NCBI RefSeq assembly: GCF_003268025.1
Contig: NZ_QLUW01000007.1
Location: forward strand, 1-64,000
DNA: 64,000 nt
DNA from: Paenibacillus montanisoli
Lineage (GTDB): Bacteria > Bacillota > Bacilli > Paenibacillales > Paenibacillaceae
Reading direction: 5' to 3'
Shown: positions 46,692 to 55,525 of the stretch, piece after piece
How the letters are laid out: the number at the start of each line of letters is the position of its first letter
Position numbering within the stretch: position 1 is the stretch's first letter
The notes under the pieces: generated by a model
Seen by the model: the letters and a program-made list of their open reading frames with translations, nothing else
Database searches by the model: none
Told to the model about the DNA's origin: nothing
Translations under genes and position numbers: made by a program

Positions 46692-47560
46692 AACAACGCT
46701 TTACGACGCATTCTACATTCAAAATCGAGCGCATGTACCAAGCTTCTCTTGAAAGGGCGTTTGCGGCATGGTCGGACCGGAGCGCCAAGGCCCGTTGGTT
46801 TCAGCCTGCAGAGGAATTCGAATTCCGCGTTGGCGGACGGGAAATTGGCCGCGGCGGCCCTCCGGGCGGGCCTGTCTTTACATTTGAGGCTTATTACCAA
46901 GAGATCGTACCCAATGAACGATTGGTCTACACGTACAGTTTGGACCAAGATGACATCCGGATATCGGTTTCCATCACTACGGTTGAATTTATCCCGGCCA
47001 GTGAGGGCGTCAAACTGATATTTACGGAGCAAGGAACGTTTTTCGACGGCTATGATACGCCGGAACAACGTGAGCAAGGAACCAAGGAATTGCTGGATCT
47101 TCTCGGAAAATCTCTCGGGGAGAGCAACGCGGAAACGTTCGAGCTCGTATCTCGCCGGGGGTTCGATGTGCCTCGAAATGCAGTATACCGGGCTTGGACG
47201 GAGCCGGAGCTTCTTGCCCAGTGGTGGGGGCCTAACGGTTTTACGAATACGTTTCACACGTTCGATTTAAGGCCCGGAGGCGCTTGGGAGTTTACGATGC
47301 ATGGCCCAAACGATACCGGCTACCCCAACCGAAGCGTTTTTCAGGAAATCGGCCCTGACCGCATCGTGGTGCGGCACGAGTCCAGCCCGCGTTTCACCCT
47401 TACCGCCACATTCCAGGACGACGGCGGCAAGACAGAGGTAAGCTTCCGGCAGGCTTTCGAATCCCTGGAAGATTACAAGAAGCTCAAACCTCTTTGCGAG
47501 GAAGCGAATGAACAAAATTTAGACAGGCTCGGATCACTCTTAAAGAAGCTCTCCGAATAG
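46688..47560 (+). CDS. Tandem SRPBCC (AHSA1-like) domain protein
   Basis: A 290-residue protein made of two AHSA1/START-like halves. The first begins FKIERMYQASLERAFAAWSD and ends near ELLDLLGKSL; the second begins SRRGFDVPRNAVYRAWTEPE and ends near the C-terminus. Both show the W...A..RWF / W..PELLAQWWGP core of the family. Such proteins bind hydrophobic ligands or assist Hsp90-like chaperones. The pairing with a MerR regulator in an overlapping operon suggests a response to a small molecule. GGAGG lies just before ATG 46688. Confidence 0.9.
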   Translation: MKQRFTTHSTFKIERMYQASLERAFAAWSDRSAKARWFQPAEEFEFRVGGREIGRGGPPGGPVFTFEAYYQEIVPNERLVYTYSLDQDDIRISVSITTVEFIPASEGVKLIFTEQGTFFDGYDTPEQREQGTKELLDLLGKSLGESNAETFELVSRRGFDVPRNAVYRAWTEPELLAQWWGPNGFTNTFHTFDLRPGGAWEFTMHGPNDTGYPNRSVFQEIGPDRIVVRHESSPRFTLTATFQDDGGKTEVSFRQAFESLEDYKKLKPLCEEANEQNLDRLGSLLKKLSE

Positions 47561-47575
47561 GAGGGGATCATAGTT

Positions 47576-47618
47576 CTGGAGGGATTGGGTTCCCTCCTAG
47601 CGAATCCAATCCCTCCAG
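47576..47618. other. Perfect 13-bp inverted repeat between convergent genes
   Basis: CTGGAGGGATTGG (47576-47588) pairs exactly with CCAATCCCTCCAG (47606-47618). There is no T run on either side, so it is not a standard intrinsic terminator, though it separates two convergent genes. Confidence 0.7.
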
Positions 47619-47633
47619 TACGTCGGAAAGCCT

Positions 47634-48155
47634 TTATAACGCTTCATGATCGGGCATCTCATCTAAGTCTAATATGTACTTTAGAAAATCGAAGATCGTT
47701 TCATAATTACTAAGTATACGTTGTTGCTTTTGTAAATTAGGAATCATCATTCCTTGAACTCTCGCGCCTGCCGCATATCTAAATAGCTGCCACATCTTTT
47801 CACGGTTGCTTTCAACTAATACCACCGGTTCTAGGCCGATAATCAAACTATAGATCGGATCATGAAAGTACTCTTTGGCTATCCTTTCATTCTGTACGGT
47901 GAATTTAATCCTTCCATAACCAATAAACTTTCTATCTCCATAAAATAAAGCCATATCGCCTATATTAATTTTGTTCCATAGCAAATTATTTTTCTTGCTG
48001 TATTTCATGGCCCATACGGAATACAATTCCGAACCAATGAAGTCCCATTCTTTTTGATGCTGTTCGTTTATTCTTGAAGGCTTGGCAACGGCTCTCATAA
48101 AATTGGCGTATGCTTTCCCGAATGATGAAGCACTGAAACATATGAGCTTTTCCAA
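47634..48155 (-). CDS. Small EVE/PUA-like protein beside a methyltransferase
   Basis: A 173-residue protein. KINIGDMALFYGDRKFIGYG and SLIIGLEPVVLVE, with a helical rest, resemble an EVE/YTH-type PUA fold, which reads modified bases. Lys/Asn/Tyr content is high. GGAGG lies 8 bases before TTG 48155, which is taken as start; the frame is open further upstream into the methyltransferase region. It lies 109 bases after the methyltransferase, with a terminator between them. No PD-(D/E)XK or HNH catalytic motif is certain, so calling it a restriction enzyme would be speculation. Confidence 0.65.
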   Translation of the reverse strand: MEKLICFSASSFGKAYANFMRAVAKPSRINEQHQKEWDFIGSELYSVWAMKYSKKNNLLWNKINIGDMALFYGDRKFIGYGRIKFTVQNERIAKEYFHDPIYSLIIGLEPVVLVESNREKMWQLFRYAAGARVQGMMIPNLQKQQRILSNYETIFDFLKYILDLDEMPDHEAL

Positions 48156-48221
48156 AGTAAACACCTCCATTAGTAAAGTATGCGCAATGGACTTTTTGTT
48201 TATTCTGTAGGAAACATAACA

Positions 48222-48252
48222 AAGAAGCCTTGCAAATTTTGCACGGCTTCTT
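48222..48252 (-). terminator. Methyltransferase gene terminator
   Basis: On the minus strand AAGAAGCC pairs with GGCTTCTT with an inner GCAA/TTGC stem, followed by TGTT. Confidence 0.65.
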
Positions 48253-48264
48253 AATTTAACAACG

Positions 48265-49161
48265 TTAAATCTGGTGTTGACCCCGATCCTTCTTTGAGAG
48301 ATTTCTGGTCTTTCTGCTCTTATCCTTCTGGAGAGCTTCACCTTTATATTCATGGGCGATTTCTGTACGTCTAATCCCGATTTTATAATAAGCAGGTTCT
48401 ATTTCAAAAGAGATCGCTTTCCTCCCCAGCTTAATAGCCGTGGCCGCTGTAGAGAATGAACCGCCAAACGGGTCTAACACGATGTCCCCTTTATTAGAGC
48501 TGGCTAGTATGATTCGTTCCAGCAGTGATTCCGGTTTCTGTGTAGGGTGATTTTCGTACTCTTCCATCTTAAATCTTACACGCGGGATCTCCCAAACGTT
48601 GCCTGGAACCTTCTTGGTATTATAAGGTTGCGGGGGATCTTTGCGATAATCGATCAATTGCCTTTCGGAACCGGTTTTAGCGTCTACAAGGATGTCTTGG
48701 GCGTTGAAAGTGTAGGTTGCCTTCGAAGATTTATTCGTCAGAAGAATCGGCTCGTATAGCGAGCCAAACATCCTCTTCGACTGTACCCCCGAGCTATCAT
48801 AGCTCCATACGATTCTGGACAGGACATTGTAATTTTCCTGCACATACACATCCAGGTAAGGGATAAATTGCGTCGCATTCATGAAATAAAACGAACCGTC
48901 ATCCTTTAATACGCGAAAACATTCATCAATCCAGCATTTACACCAATCGAGGTACTCGCCCTTTGATTCCCATTTATCCTTTACTCCCCCGAAATCTTTT
49001 CCGATATTGTAAGGCGGGTCAGCAAAGATCAAATCGACGGAAGCGGATCGGGTGTTCTTTAGCAGCTCCAGACTGTCTCCCAGTCCAATGAAACTATGAT
49101 CATTGTGCATATGTTCAAAGCTAGTATCCGTAAAATAGTCACTCCATGACATGCATATCAC
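48265..49161 (-). CDS. Beta-class DNA methyltransferase (N6-adenine or N4-cytosine)
   Basis: A 298-residue enzyme that methylates DNA from S-adenosylmethionine. The catalytic motif IV is IFADPPYNIGKDF, which comes before the SAM-binding motif DPFGGSFSTAATAI; that order defines the beta class. HPTQKPESLLERI lies between. DPPY favours N6-adenine. Length and termini look complete, ending in a Lys/Arg-rich tail. The target sequence cannot be read. A small EVE/PUA-like gene follows; a full restriction enzyme gene is not visible, so it may be an orphan or a partial system. Confidence 0.93.
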   Translation of the reverse strand: MICMSWSDYFTDTSFEHMHNDHSFIGLGDSLELLKNTRSASVDLIFADPPYNIGKDFGGVKDKWESKGEYLDWCKCWIDECFRVLKDDGSFYFMNATQFIPYLDVYVQENYNVLSRIVWSYDSSGVQSKRMFGSLYEPILLTNKSSKATYTFNAQDILVDAKTGSERQLIDYRKDPPQPYNTKKVPGNVWEIPRVRFKMEEYENHPTQKPESLLERIILASSNKGDIVLDPFGGSFSTAATAIKLGRKAISFEIEPAYYKIGIRRTEIAHEYKGEALQKDKSRKTRNLSKKDRGQHQI

Positions 49162-49394
49162 CTAATCTTAACTTGAAATTGATTTCTGTTTGGAAGGTTT
49201 ACAACGTTAAGCTTTATGATACATCCCCCCGGGACTCGCGGGCAAGGCAAACCGCCTCCTGCCGCCGTAATTTTGTTTTTTCCAATGCGTTTTCCCACCC
49301 ATTGGGAATGCGGTGCTCTTATGGCAGGAATGCCTCAACCGCTACGATAAGGATGTAGAAAGCACAAATAACGTATCTGCCGTTTTTCTAACTC

Positions 49395-49481
49395 GTTCAT
49401 TTGGTGTTCCTCGTGCTCGGCGTGAAGCTTGCATTCGAGAAGAAGGCGAGTGTGCCGGTTGAAGAGCATTTAGCGGCATAA
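49395..49481 (+). pseudogene. Possible transporter C-terminal remnant
   Basis: A 28-residue open stretch before a TAA reads VHLVFLVLGVKLAFEKKASV, a membrane helix followed by a charged tail typical of transporter C-termini. There is no start or ribosome binding site and upstream frames are broken. The 49162-49656 interval otherwise holds no gene I can support. Confidence 0.25.
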
Positions 49482-49517
49482 ATGTTTTATCTGGATCGTT
49501 CACTACATGCAAAAATA

Positions 49518-49551
49518 CCTCTTCCAATGGCTTTGGAAGGGGGATTTTTTT
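49518..49551 (+). terminator. Terminator-like hairpin before the TSUP gene
   Basis: CTCTTCCAA pairs with TTTGGAAGGGG, followed by seven T. It may end the degraded gene upstream. Confidence 0.75.
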
Positions 49552-49656
49552 ATCTTTAGATTGAAATTGCGATCGAATTTTGGGATTCTGAATAAGTCGG
49601 TTTTGACTCGCTTAACCGTTTTTTTAAAGATAGAGAGGGGTTTAACATAAATAGCT

Positions 49657-50430
49657 ATGGAGTTGACATGGGAAATTATCGCATTAATTGTTATCGGCGG
49701 GTTTCTTGCCGCCTTTATTGACTCGTCAGTAGGCGGAGGAGGCTTGGTTTCGGTGCCGGTATTACTGGCCGCGGGACTGCCTCCGCATTTGGCGCTTGGG
49801 ACGAACAAGCTCTCTGCGTCGATGTCGTCGGTTACGAGTACGCTCGCTTTCTTGCATTCCGGCAACATCAATTTGCGCAGCACGGGCAAGCTTGTCCCAT
49901 TTACGGCGATCGGCGCGGCGGGAGGAGCGCTCCTGCTTCAATTGATTCCGTCGGATTGGCTGCGGCCGGCCATTGTCGTCATGCTCATTGGCGTTACGAT
50001 ATACACGCTGCTGAAGCGAAATTGGGGCATGGAGGGATCCGCCAGGCGTAAGACTACGGCCGCCGTGAAGATCGGCATGGTTGCGGCCGCCTTCCTGCTG
50101 GGCGGATATGACGGCTTTTTTGGGCCGGGAACCGGCTCGTTTCTGATTTTCATTTTTTTGCTGCTGGGTTTTGACTTTATTCAAGCGGCAGGCAATGCAA
50201 AGCTGCTTAATTTTACGAGCAATGTGTCAAGCCTGATCGTGTTTTTGGCGCTTGGCTGGGTTGATTTCCGCATAGGCCTCTTGATGGGAGCCTCAATGGT
50301 GCTTGGTTCCTTGGCCGGCTCGCGGCTGGCCATCCGGCAAGGGGCCCGGTATGTAAAGCTGCTTTTTGTCTTGGTTACGGTGGCATTGATCGGCAGGCAG
50401 CTTTGGACATTGATTTCGGGCGAGAACTAG
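49657..50430 (+). CDS. TSUP family (TauE/SafE) membrane transporter
   Basis: A 257-residue membrane protein with about eight segments. Two internal repeats show IGGFLAAFIDSSVGGGGLVS and LGGYDGFFGPGTGSFLIF, the family motif pair. LGTNKLSASMSSVTSTLAFL and GNAKLLNFTSNVSSLIVFL follow each. Members export sulfite, sulfoacetate or similar organosulfur anions. ATG 49657 follows AGAGAGGGG at a somewhat long distance. Convergent with the YhhN-like gene, only 6 bases away. Confidence 0.92.
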   Translation: MELTWEIIALIVIGGFLAAFIDSSVGGGGLVSVPVLLAAGLPPHLALGTNKLSASMSSVTSTLAFLHSGNINLRSTGKLVPFTAIGAAGGALLLQLIPSDWLRPAIVVMLIGVTIYTLLKRNWGMEGSARRKTTAAVKIGMVAAAFLLGGYDGFFGPGTGSFLIFIFLLLGFDFIQAAGNAKLLNFTSNVSSLIVFLALGWVDFRIGLLMGASMVLGSLAGSRLAIRQGARYVKLLFVLVTVALIGRQLWTLISGEN

Positions 50431-50436
50431 AGATAT

Positions 50437-51105
50437 TTAATGCCATGCATGGCGGGTGTGAATGTGTTTGGCATGTATTAAGGGCTCCCGCAAGCTAGAA
50501 GCAATGAAAAATTGTGCCGTATAGTAGGTGGTCATGATCCATATGCCGGAGCGGGGAATATCGGAAACAAACATGTTCCATGACAGGATGGAATCGGAAG
50601 CAAGAAAAAGCAGCGATCCGATTATAGCGTATAGGTTGCCTGTCATAATCGCTGTCCAGGCCATTAGCGAGATGACGGCTATATAGATGAGCACAGGCGC
50701 GATGAGTTCGCTCTGTCCGCTGTCTTGGAGCGCATGTACCAGACGCTGCCCCATAAGCCCGGCATAGAGAGCAATCGGAATGAGAGCAGCGGCGCGCAGC
50801 CAAGAAAAACGGAACCGGCGCAAGAAGGATGCGGTGTAGAACAGATGTCCGATCAGAAACGCGGTGAGCCCGGCTACGAACCATTTCATCAGACCGTCGC
50901 CGCACATGGAGAAGAGCAAGCCTAGCAGGAGAAGCCAATGTTTCGGTTGCCGTGATGGCGGGCAGACCAAGATGGCATACGCCAGAATGAGCGCCATAGG
51001 AATCAGTTTGAAAACGAGCTTGAGCCCTTCCGGCTCGGATGGAACGATGAAAATATACAGGATGCTCATGAGGCCGATAGCATACGGAAGCAACTTACGA
51101 ATCAA
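50437..51105 (-). CDS. YhhN/TMEM86 family protein (lysoplasmalogenase-like)
   Basis: A 222-residue protein with about eight membrane segments. The acidic motifs CGDGLMKW and ASDSILSWN are the family pair. Characterised members cleave the vinyl-ether bond of lysoplasmalogens, so lipid turnover in the membrane is a possible role. AGGAGGAGC lies just before the start on the minus strand. Confidence 0.87.
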   Translation of the reverse strand: MIRKLLPYAIGLMSILYIFIVPSEPEGLKLVFKLIPMALILAYAILVCPPSRQPKHWLLLLGLLFSMCGDGLMKWFVAGLTAFLIGHLFYTASFLRRFRFSWLRAAALIPIALYAGLMGQRLVHALQDSGQSELIAPVLIYIAVISLMAWTAIMTGNLYAIIGSLLFLASDSILSWNMFVSDIPRSGIWIMTTYYTAQFFIASSLREPLIHAKHIHTRHAWH

Positions 51106-51286
51106 TGGTAGCTCCTCCTAGTTCAAATGTGGTTGATCTACTTCATTCTGCATAAGTCTTCCAGTTTCCTGCCGCTGGAGGGTAATGTGGGCTGACAATG
51201 ATTTCATCTGAATTAACGCAATTAAGAAAGGAATTTGGGCACGTGAACGAGAAAATAGGTGTGGAAAAGAATAGGAGGCGTAACCT

Positions 51287-53089
51287 ATGCTAAAGCCGAT
51301 TTCCTCGCATCTATACCAACATGAAGATACTTGCCACGTATATGTAATTAAAAACGGCAGAGAGGCGGTCTTGATCGATTTTGGATCGGGCACCGTGCTC
51401 GAAGAACTGGCGTCAATTGGCGTCGACAACGTAACGGATGTACTTATGACGCATCATCATCGGGATCAAGGGCAAGGCCTGCAGAAAGCGGTCGCGGCAG
51501 GTGCGCGCATCTGGGTACCCCATCACGAGCAGGATTTATTTGCGAATATCGACCTGCACTGGCATGGCCGCGAAGTTTACAACAACTACAATGTGCGCCA
51601 GGACAAGTTCTCCTTGCTCGAACCCGTACCCATTGCCGGTACTTTGAAGGATTACTCGATCCATATGTTTGGAGGATACTCGTTTAACGTCGTTCCTACG
51701 CCCGGCCATACAACGGGATCGATTACGCTTACAGTCGAACTGGACGGTAAACGAACGGCCTTTACGGGAGATTTGATCGCCGGTCCGGGAAAGGTTTGGT
51801 CCATGTCCGCGACCCAATGGTCCTATAACGGCTGTGAAGGGGTCATGCACTCGATCCTCTCTTTATCGGTTCTTCGCGAGAAGGGCTTGGACATGCTGCT
51901 GCCTTCACATGGCGACATCATGGAGCATCCCGCTTCCGCAATCAGCCCTTTGATCGAGAAGCTGGAACAGCTTCTTCGCTTACGCGGCCAGTATTCGGAT
52001 TTCGAAAACTTCAGGTCACCGGCATTTCGGGAAATCACGCCTCATCTGCTGTGGAACTCGCGCAGCTTTGCCAATTCCTATGCGCTCATCTCCAAGAGCG
52101 GCAAAGCGCTTCTCATCGACTACGGCTATTCCAATATCCATCAGATTTTTACCGCGGGAACGGATCGCGCATCGCGCCGGCCGAACCTCTACCCGATCGA
52201 ATGGTTGAAAAAGCAATACAACGTCACTAAGATCGACGTGGTCATACCGACTCATTATCATGACGATCACGTGGCCGGGATTAACCTATTGCGCGATGTC
52301 GAAGGGACCGAGACGTGGGCAGCCGATAATTTTGCCGATCTATTCGAAAGTCCTTCGCGCTACGACGTACCCTGCATTTGGTATGACCCGATTCCGGTGG
52401 ACCGCAGATTGCCGCTCGAGCAGTCGATCGCCTGGGAGGAATACGACATTCGCGTCTACGAACAACCGGGCCATACGTTGTATGCGGTGGCCATCTCGTT
52501 CGAAGCCGATGGTAAACGCGTATTGGCGATAGGGGATCAGCAAGGCAACGACGGGAATTTAAACAATTACGTCTACAAGAACCGGTTTCGTTCCCATGAT
52601 TACCTATTAAGCGCGGAGCTGTACCGAAAGCTGAATCCCGATCTCATTATATCCGGCCATTGGGATCCTTTGTGGGTAGAGGAAAGCTACTTCGATAAAC
52701 TGAAGCGGGACGGGGAAGAGTTAAAGCGGCTTCATGACGAGCTGCTGCCGCTCGATACGCTCGATCTAGGGGCCGAAGGCTTTTGCGCATGGATAAAGCC
52801 ATACCAAATTGAACTTAGAGGGGGAGAATCGGCCGAAATCGAGGTAGAGGTGTTAAACCCGTTTCCGCGCAGGGAAAAGGTGACGGTTCAATTGATAACG
52901 CCGCCGAATTGGAATGCGGAGACCAAGACGCTGCAGCTGGAGTTAGATCCGCACGTCGCAGACAAGGTACGGTTTCATTTAACCGCGCCTGAAGGCCTCT
53001 TCATCAAGCGCGCTCGAATCGCCGCCGATATCAAGATAGGGGACCGTAAGCTGGGACAGCAGGCTGAAGCGCTTGTTACAGTGACATAA
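51287..53089 (+). CDS. Tandem metallo-beta-lactamase-fold protein
   Basis: A 600-residue protein with two complete MBL domains in one chain. First: THHHRDQG, PTPGHTTGS, FTGDLI, PSHGD. Second: THYHDDHVAG, EQPGHTLYAV, IGDQQG, SGHWDPL. Both look able to bind two zinc ions; the first has HxHxDQ and the second HxHxDH. The last 110 residues (IELRGGESAEIEVEVLNPFP) form an Ig-like domain. No signal peptide, so cytosolic. AGGAGG precedes ATG 51287. A strong terminator follows. The duplicated fold with a C-terminal Ig domain is unusual; substrate is unknown. Confidence 0.9.
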   Translation: MLKPISSHLYQHEDTCHVYVIKNGREAVLIDFGSGTVLEELASIGVDNVTDVLMTHHHRDQGQGLQKAVAAGARIWVPHHEQDLFANIDLHWHGREVYNNYNVRQDKFSLLEPVPIAGTLKDYSIHMFGGYSFNVVPTPGHTTGSITLTVELDGKRTAFTGDLIAGPGKVWSMSATQWSYNGCEGVMHSILSLSVLREKGLDMLLPSHGDIMEHPASAISPLIEKLEQLLRLRGQYSDFENFRSPAFREITPHLLWNSRSFANSYALISKSGKALLIDYGYSNIHQIFTAGTDRASRRPNLYPIEWLKKQYNVTKIDVVIPTHYHDDHVAGINLLRDVEGTETWAADNFADLFESPSRYDVPCIWYDPIPVDRRLPLEQSIAWEEYDIRVYEQPGHTLYAVAISFEADGKRVLAIGDQQGNDGNLNNYVYKNRFRSHDYLLSAELYRKLNPDLIISGHWDPLWVEESYFDKLKRDGEELKRLHDELLPLDTLDLGAEGFCAWIKPYQIELRGGESAEIEVEVLNPFPRREKVTVQLITPPNWNAETKTLQLELDPHVADKVRFHLTAPEGLFIKRARIAADIKIGDRKLGQQAEALVTVT

Positions 53090-53096
53090 ACGAAGT

Positions 53097-53133
53097 AAGG
53101 AGCGAGGCGGGATAGATGCCTTCGCTCCTTTTT
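53097..53133 (+). terminator. Tandem-MBL gene terminator
   Basis: AAGGAGCGA pairs with TCGCTCCTT, then TTTT. Confidence 0.9.
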
Positions 53134-53254
53134 CATGAAACTCCATTTCTCCGGGACTCGCGTGCGAGTTTTGAAACGAGCTTAAATATTCATATGATTT
53201 AATGATGTGAAAATCGGATCGTGGAGTGCGAGTAACTAATGGAAGGTGACGTTT

Positions 53255-54139
53255 ATGTCCATACGCGAGGTAGAGCTATCGTTAGAGGGCTTCCGTTATT
53301 ACGCTCGTCAGATCGACTGTGAAAATGGCATACAGGAACCTATTCTATTCTTGAGCGGCGCGTTTCAGAATATGGATGCCTGGGATAAGTTCGTGCGATA
53401 TTTTAAAGATAGATGCGCAATGATATTGGTTGATCTCCCCGGAGTGGGCAAATCTGATTTGCTGCCTAAAGAGTACGGATTAGACTATCTGGTGCGGGGG
53501 GTGGTACAGACCCTTGATCACCTGTCAATCGAACGGGTAAAGGTGCTTTCGGCATCTTACTCCACGCCAATTGCCTACGAATTCGCGAAACAACACCCTC
53601 ATCGTGTATCCCGCCTGTTGCTGGCGGGCATTATGAAGGAAATACCGCACGCCTCAAGAGATGGCGTCATACGGACGATTGAGCATTTACAGCGTGGAGA
53701 CACCGATAAGTTCGCTGATGATGTAGTGAACGGGCTAATTAACACGGATCCGCGGATTGAAATCAATCGGCGCAGGCTCGTGATGAAGCTATTCCGCAGT
53801 CAGTTGCTGCAATTGTCTCCGGACCTGGTCGAAAAGTACGTTGCCAATACGCTTCGGCTGTTGACTCATCCCCCGCTCAACATCGAGAACTCGCCTAATG
53901 TGCCGGCTTTGATTTTTACCGGGGAGCATGATTTGTTCACGAAACCGGAGTATTGCCGTGAAATCGCCCAATCCTTCTCAAATTCAGCGTATACGACGAT
54001 TTGTCGTGCGGATCATATTTTCCATCTCGAGCAATTCGACGTTGTCATTCAACTTGTCGACCGATTCTTCTTCGACGCGCCGCTCGACGAGATTCCTGGA
54101 TGTAATCCGTTCGAATATCGCAGAAGCGGGTCTGGTTGA
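53255..54139 (+). CDS. Alpha/beta hydrolase
   Basis: A 294-residue cytosolic hydrolase. The usual GxSxG elbow appears as LSASYSTP, so the first Gly is replaced by Ser; Asp in TGEHDLFT and His in ADHIFHLE complete the triad. FLSGAFQNMDAWD is the oxyanion-hole strand. GGAAGG (53241-53246) lies 8 bases before ATG 53255; GTG 53246 is an alternative. Substrate unknown. Confidence 0.85.
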   Translation: MSIREVELSLEGFRYYARQIDCENGIQEPILFLSGAFQNMDAWDKFVRYFKDRCAMILVDLPGVGKSDLLPKEYGLDYLVRGVVQTLDHLSIERVKVLSASYSTPIAYEFAKQHPHRVSRLLLAGIMKEIPHASRDGVIRTIEHLQRGDTDKFADDVVNGLINTDPRIEINRRRLVMKLFRSQLLQLSPDLVEKYVANTLRLLTHPPLNIENSPNVPALIFTGEHDLFTKPEYCREIAQSFSNSAYTTICRADHIFHLEQFDVVIQLVDRFFFDAPLDEIPGCNPFEYRRSGSG

Positions 54140-54174
54140 CTGACCGTTTTTCTTCATTTTCAAATGCCCAAACT

Positions 54175-54212
54175 AAAGGCCAGAGCTCCTCTTCTGAGGG
54201 TTCTGGCCTTTA
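54175..54212. terminator. Bidirectional terminator
   Basis: AAAGGCCAGA pairs exactly with TCTGGCCTTT, between the convergent hydrolase and acetyltransferase genes. Confidence 0.88.
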
Positions 54213-54311
54213 ATGATGTGAACTATGATCGAAAGGCGCGCAGCCGCTCGAGTTCCTCCACAAAACCTTTCGGTTCGTCCAATGCCAGATAGACGGCTGC
54301 TGACACGTTTA

Positions 54312-54791
54312 TCACTCTTCTTTCAAGCTCTTGATATACCAAGCATCGCAAGCAAAATGTTCCGAGCCCGCAAGCGGAGCGTCCAGCTGCGCGAAGCCAT
54401 GCTTCGCATAGAAGCGGTTCGCGGCAGTCATATTCCTTAGTGTTTCCAAGTAACACCGCCGATAATGAAGACGGGCAAACGCTACCGCAGTGTCCAGCAT
54501 AGATGCTGCAATGCCCGTACCCCTTGCGCTGGGCAGCAAGTACATCTTTTGCAACTCGCAGATTTCAGTGGAATCGGCAAATGGAGCTATGCCGCAGCCT
54601 CCAACAACCTCGCCGTCCTGCTCAACGACCCAGTATGCTCTTCCCTCTGCTCTATAGTAGTCGGCAAGATGGCTTAAGCTCTCGTCTTCCCAAGCCAGCC
54701 CAGCCCGATTGCCTCCGAATTCGATCAGGCATTCCCGTATGACTCGCTCGATGGCGGCGTTATCTTTTGTCTGGATGTCTCGAATGATCAA
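54312..54791 (-). CDS. GNAT family N-acetyltransferase
   Basis: A 159-residue acetyltransferase. ELQKMYLLPSARGTGIAASM is the acetyl-CoA-binding motif with the Arg-Gly-Thr-Gly turn; YLETLRNMTAANRFYAKHGF is the C-terminal core. GGAGG lies just before the start. Probable substrate small amine or amino acid; not predictable. Confidence 0.92.
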   Translation of the reverse strand: MIIRDIQTKDNAAIERVIRECLIEFGGNRAGLAWEDESLSHLADYYRAEGRAYWVVEQDGEVVGGCGIAPFADSTEICELQKMYLLPSARGTGIAASMLDTAVAFARLHYRRCYLETLRNMTAANRFYAKHGFAQLDAPLAGSEHFACDAWYIKSLKEE

Positions 54792-54817
54792 TGAAATAAC
54801 CTCCGTTTCTACCTGTA

Positions 54818-55510
54818 TTATAGCGTAAGCGGGCCTTTATTGAATCCTTTAACAATGAGCCACACCGCGAGAGTCATTTCATTTGCGGCTACGGGCATTG
54901 CCAGAATAGCGCCCCAAAATGAAACTTGTTCAATGACGCCGAACATGACCAGCAAGGTGCACAGAAAAACAAGGGCTGCCCCCGTCATACCCAAGATGGG
55001 GATAAACCGTGGTACGAGCTTGGCTCTAAAGAAGATGCAGCTGTACATCATCGTATTGATACCCAGCATGAAAAGCGGCCCGAGCATGAATGTCCAGTCA
55101 TGGATGGCCTTTAAGATCGTACCCGAGGTTTGGAAAGCTGCGAGATCCGGAGCCTCTGCGGCTATAAACTCGCGGCTTAAAGTCAGCAGCGACAGCACGC
55201 TGATGACGCCAATCGTGATAATAATCGCTTCAAGAAATCGGAAGCATAGATGCCAGAGCGCGACCGTTTCATTGTATTTACGCAAGATTGGAAACATGGT
55301 CGTTGCCGTACCGACCGCCGAAACGACAAGCATCAGCTCCATTAGCGCTCCAAGTATGACTTGATTGCCGTGTTCAGCGCCTTTAGTAAGGTAATCGGGC
55401 TCCTGCAGAATCGGATCATAGAAAATGAGTCCGCCTAGAACTGCCGTAACAGCCGCAAGGATAAAGAAAACGCCTATCATTGTGGCAGCCGTTCTATTCG
55501 AGAAATGCAT
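54818..55510 (-). CDS. DUF4386 membrane protein
   Basis: A 230-residue protein with six predicted membrane segments (ATMIGVFFILAAVTAVLGGL; LCFRFLEAIIITIGVISVLS; FMLGPLFMLGINTMMYSC). The pattern is that of DUF4386. GGGAGG lies before the start. It is the last of three genes running the same way: membrane protein, Xre-type regulator, then this. Function unknown. Confidence 0.88.
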   Translation of the reverse strand: MHFSNRTAATMIGVFFILAAVTAVLGGLIFYDPILQEPDYLTKGAEHGNQVILGALMELMLVVSAVGTATTMFPILRKYNETVALWHLCFRFLEAIIITIGVISVLSLLTLSREFIAAEAPDLAAFQTSGTILKAIHDWTFMLGPLFMLGINTMMYSCIFFRAKLVPRFIPILGMTGAALVFLCTLLVMFGVIEQVSFWGAILAMPVAANEMTLAVWLIVKGFNKGPLTL

Positions 55511-55525
55511 AGGGTTTGCCTCCCT

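Noticed and set aside
54223-54306. Short minus-strand frame after the GNAT gene ending VEELERLRAFRS
   Set aside because: About 28 codons, GTG start with a weak site; the sequence looks protein-like and a terminator follows, but it is too short to support.
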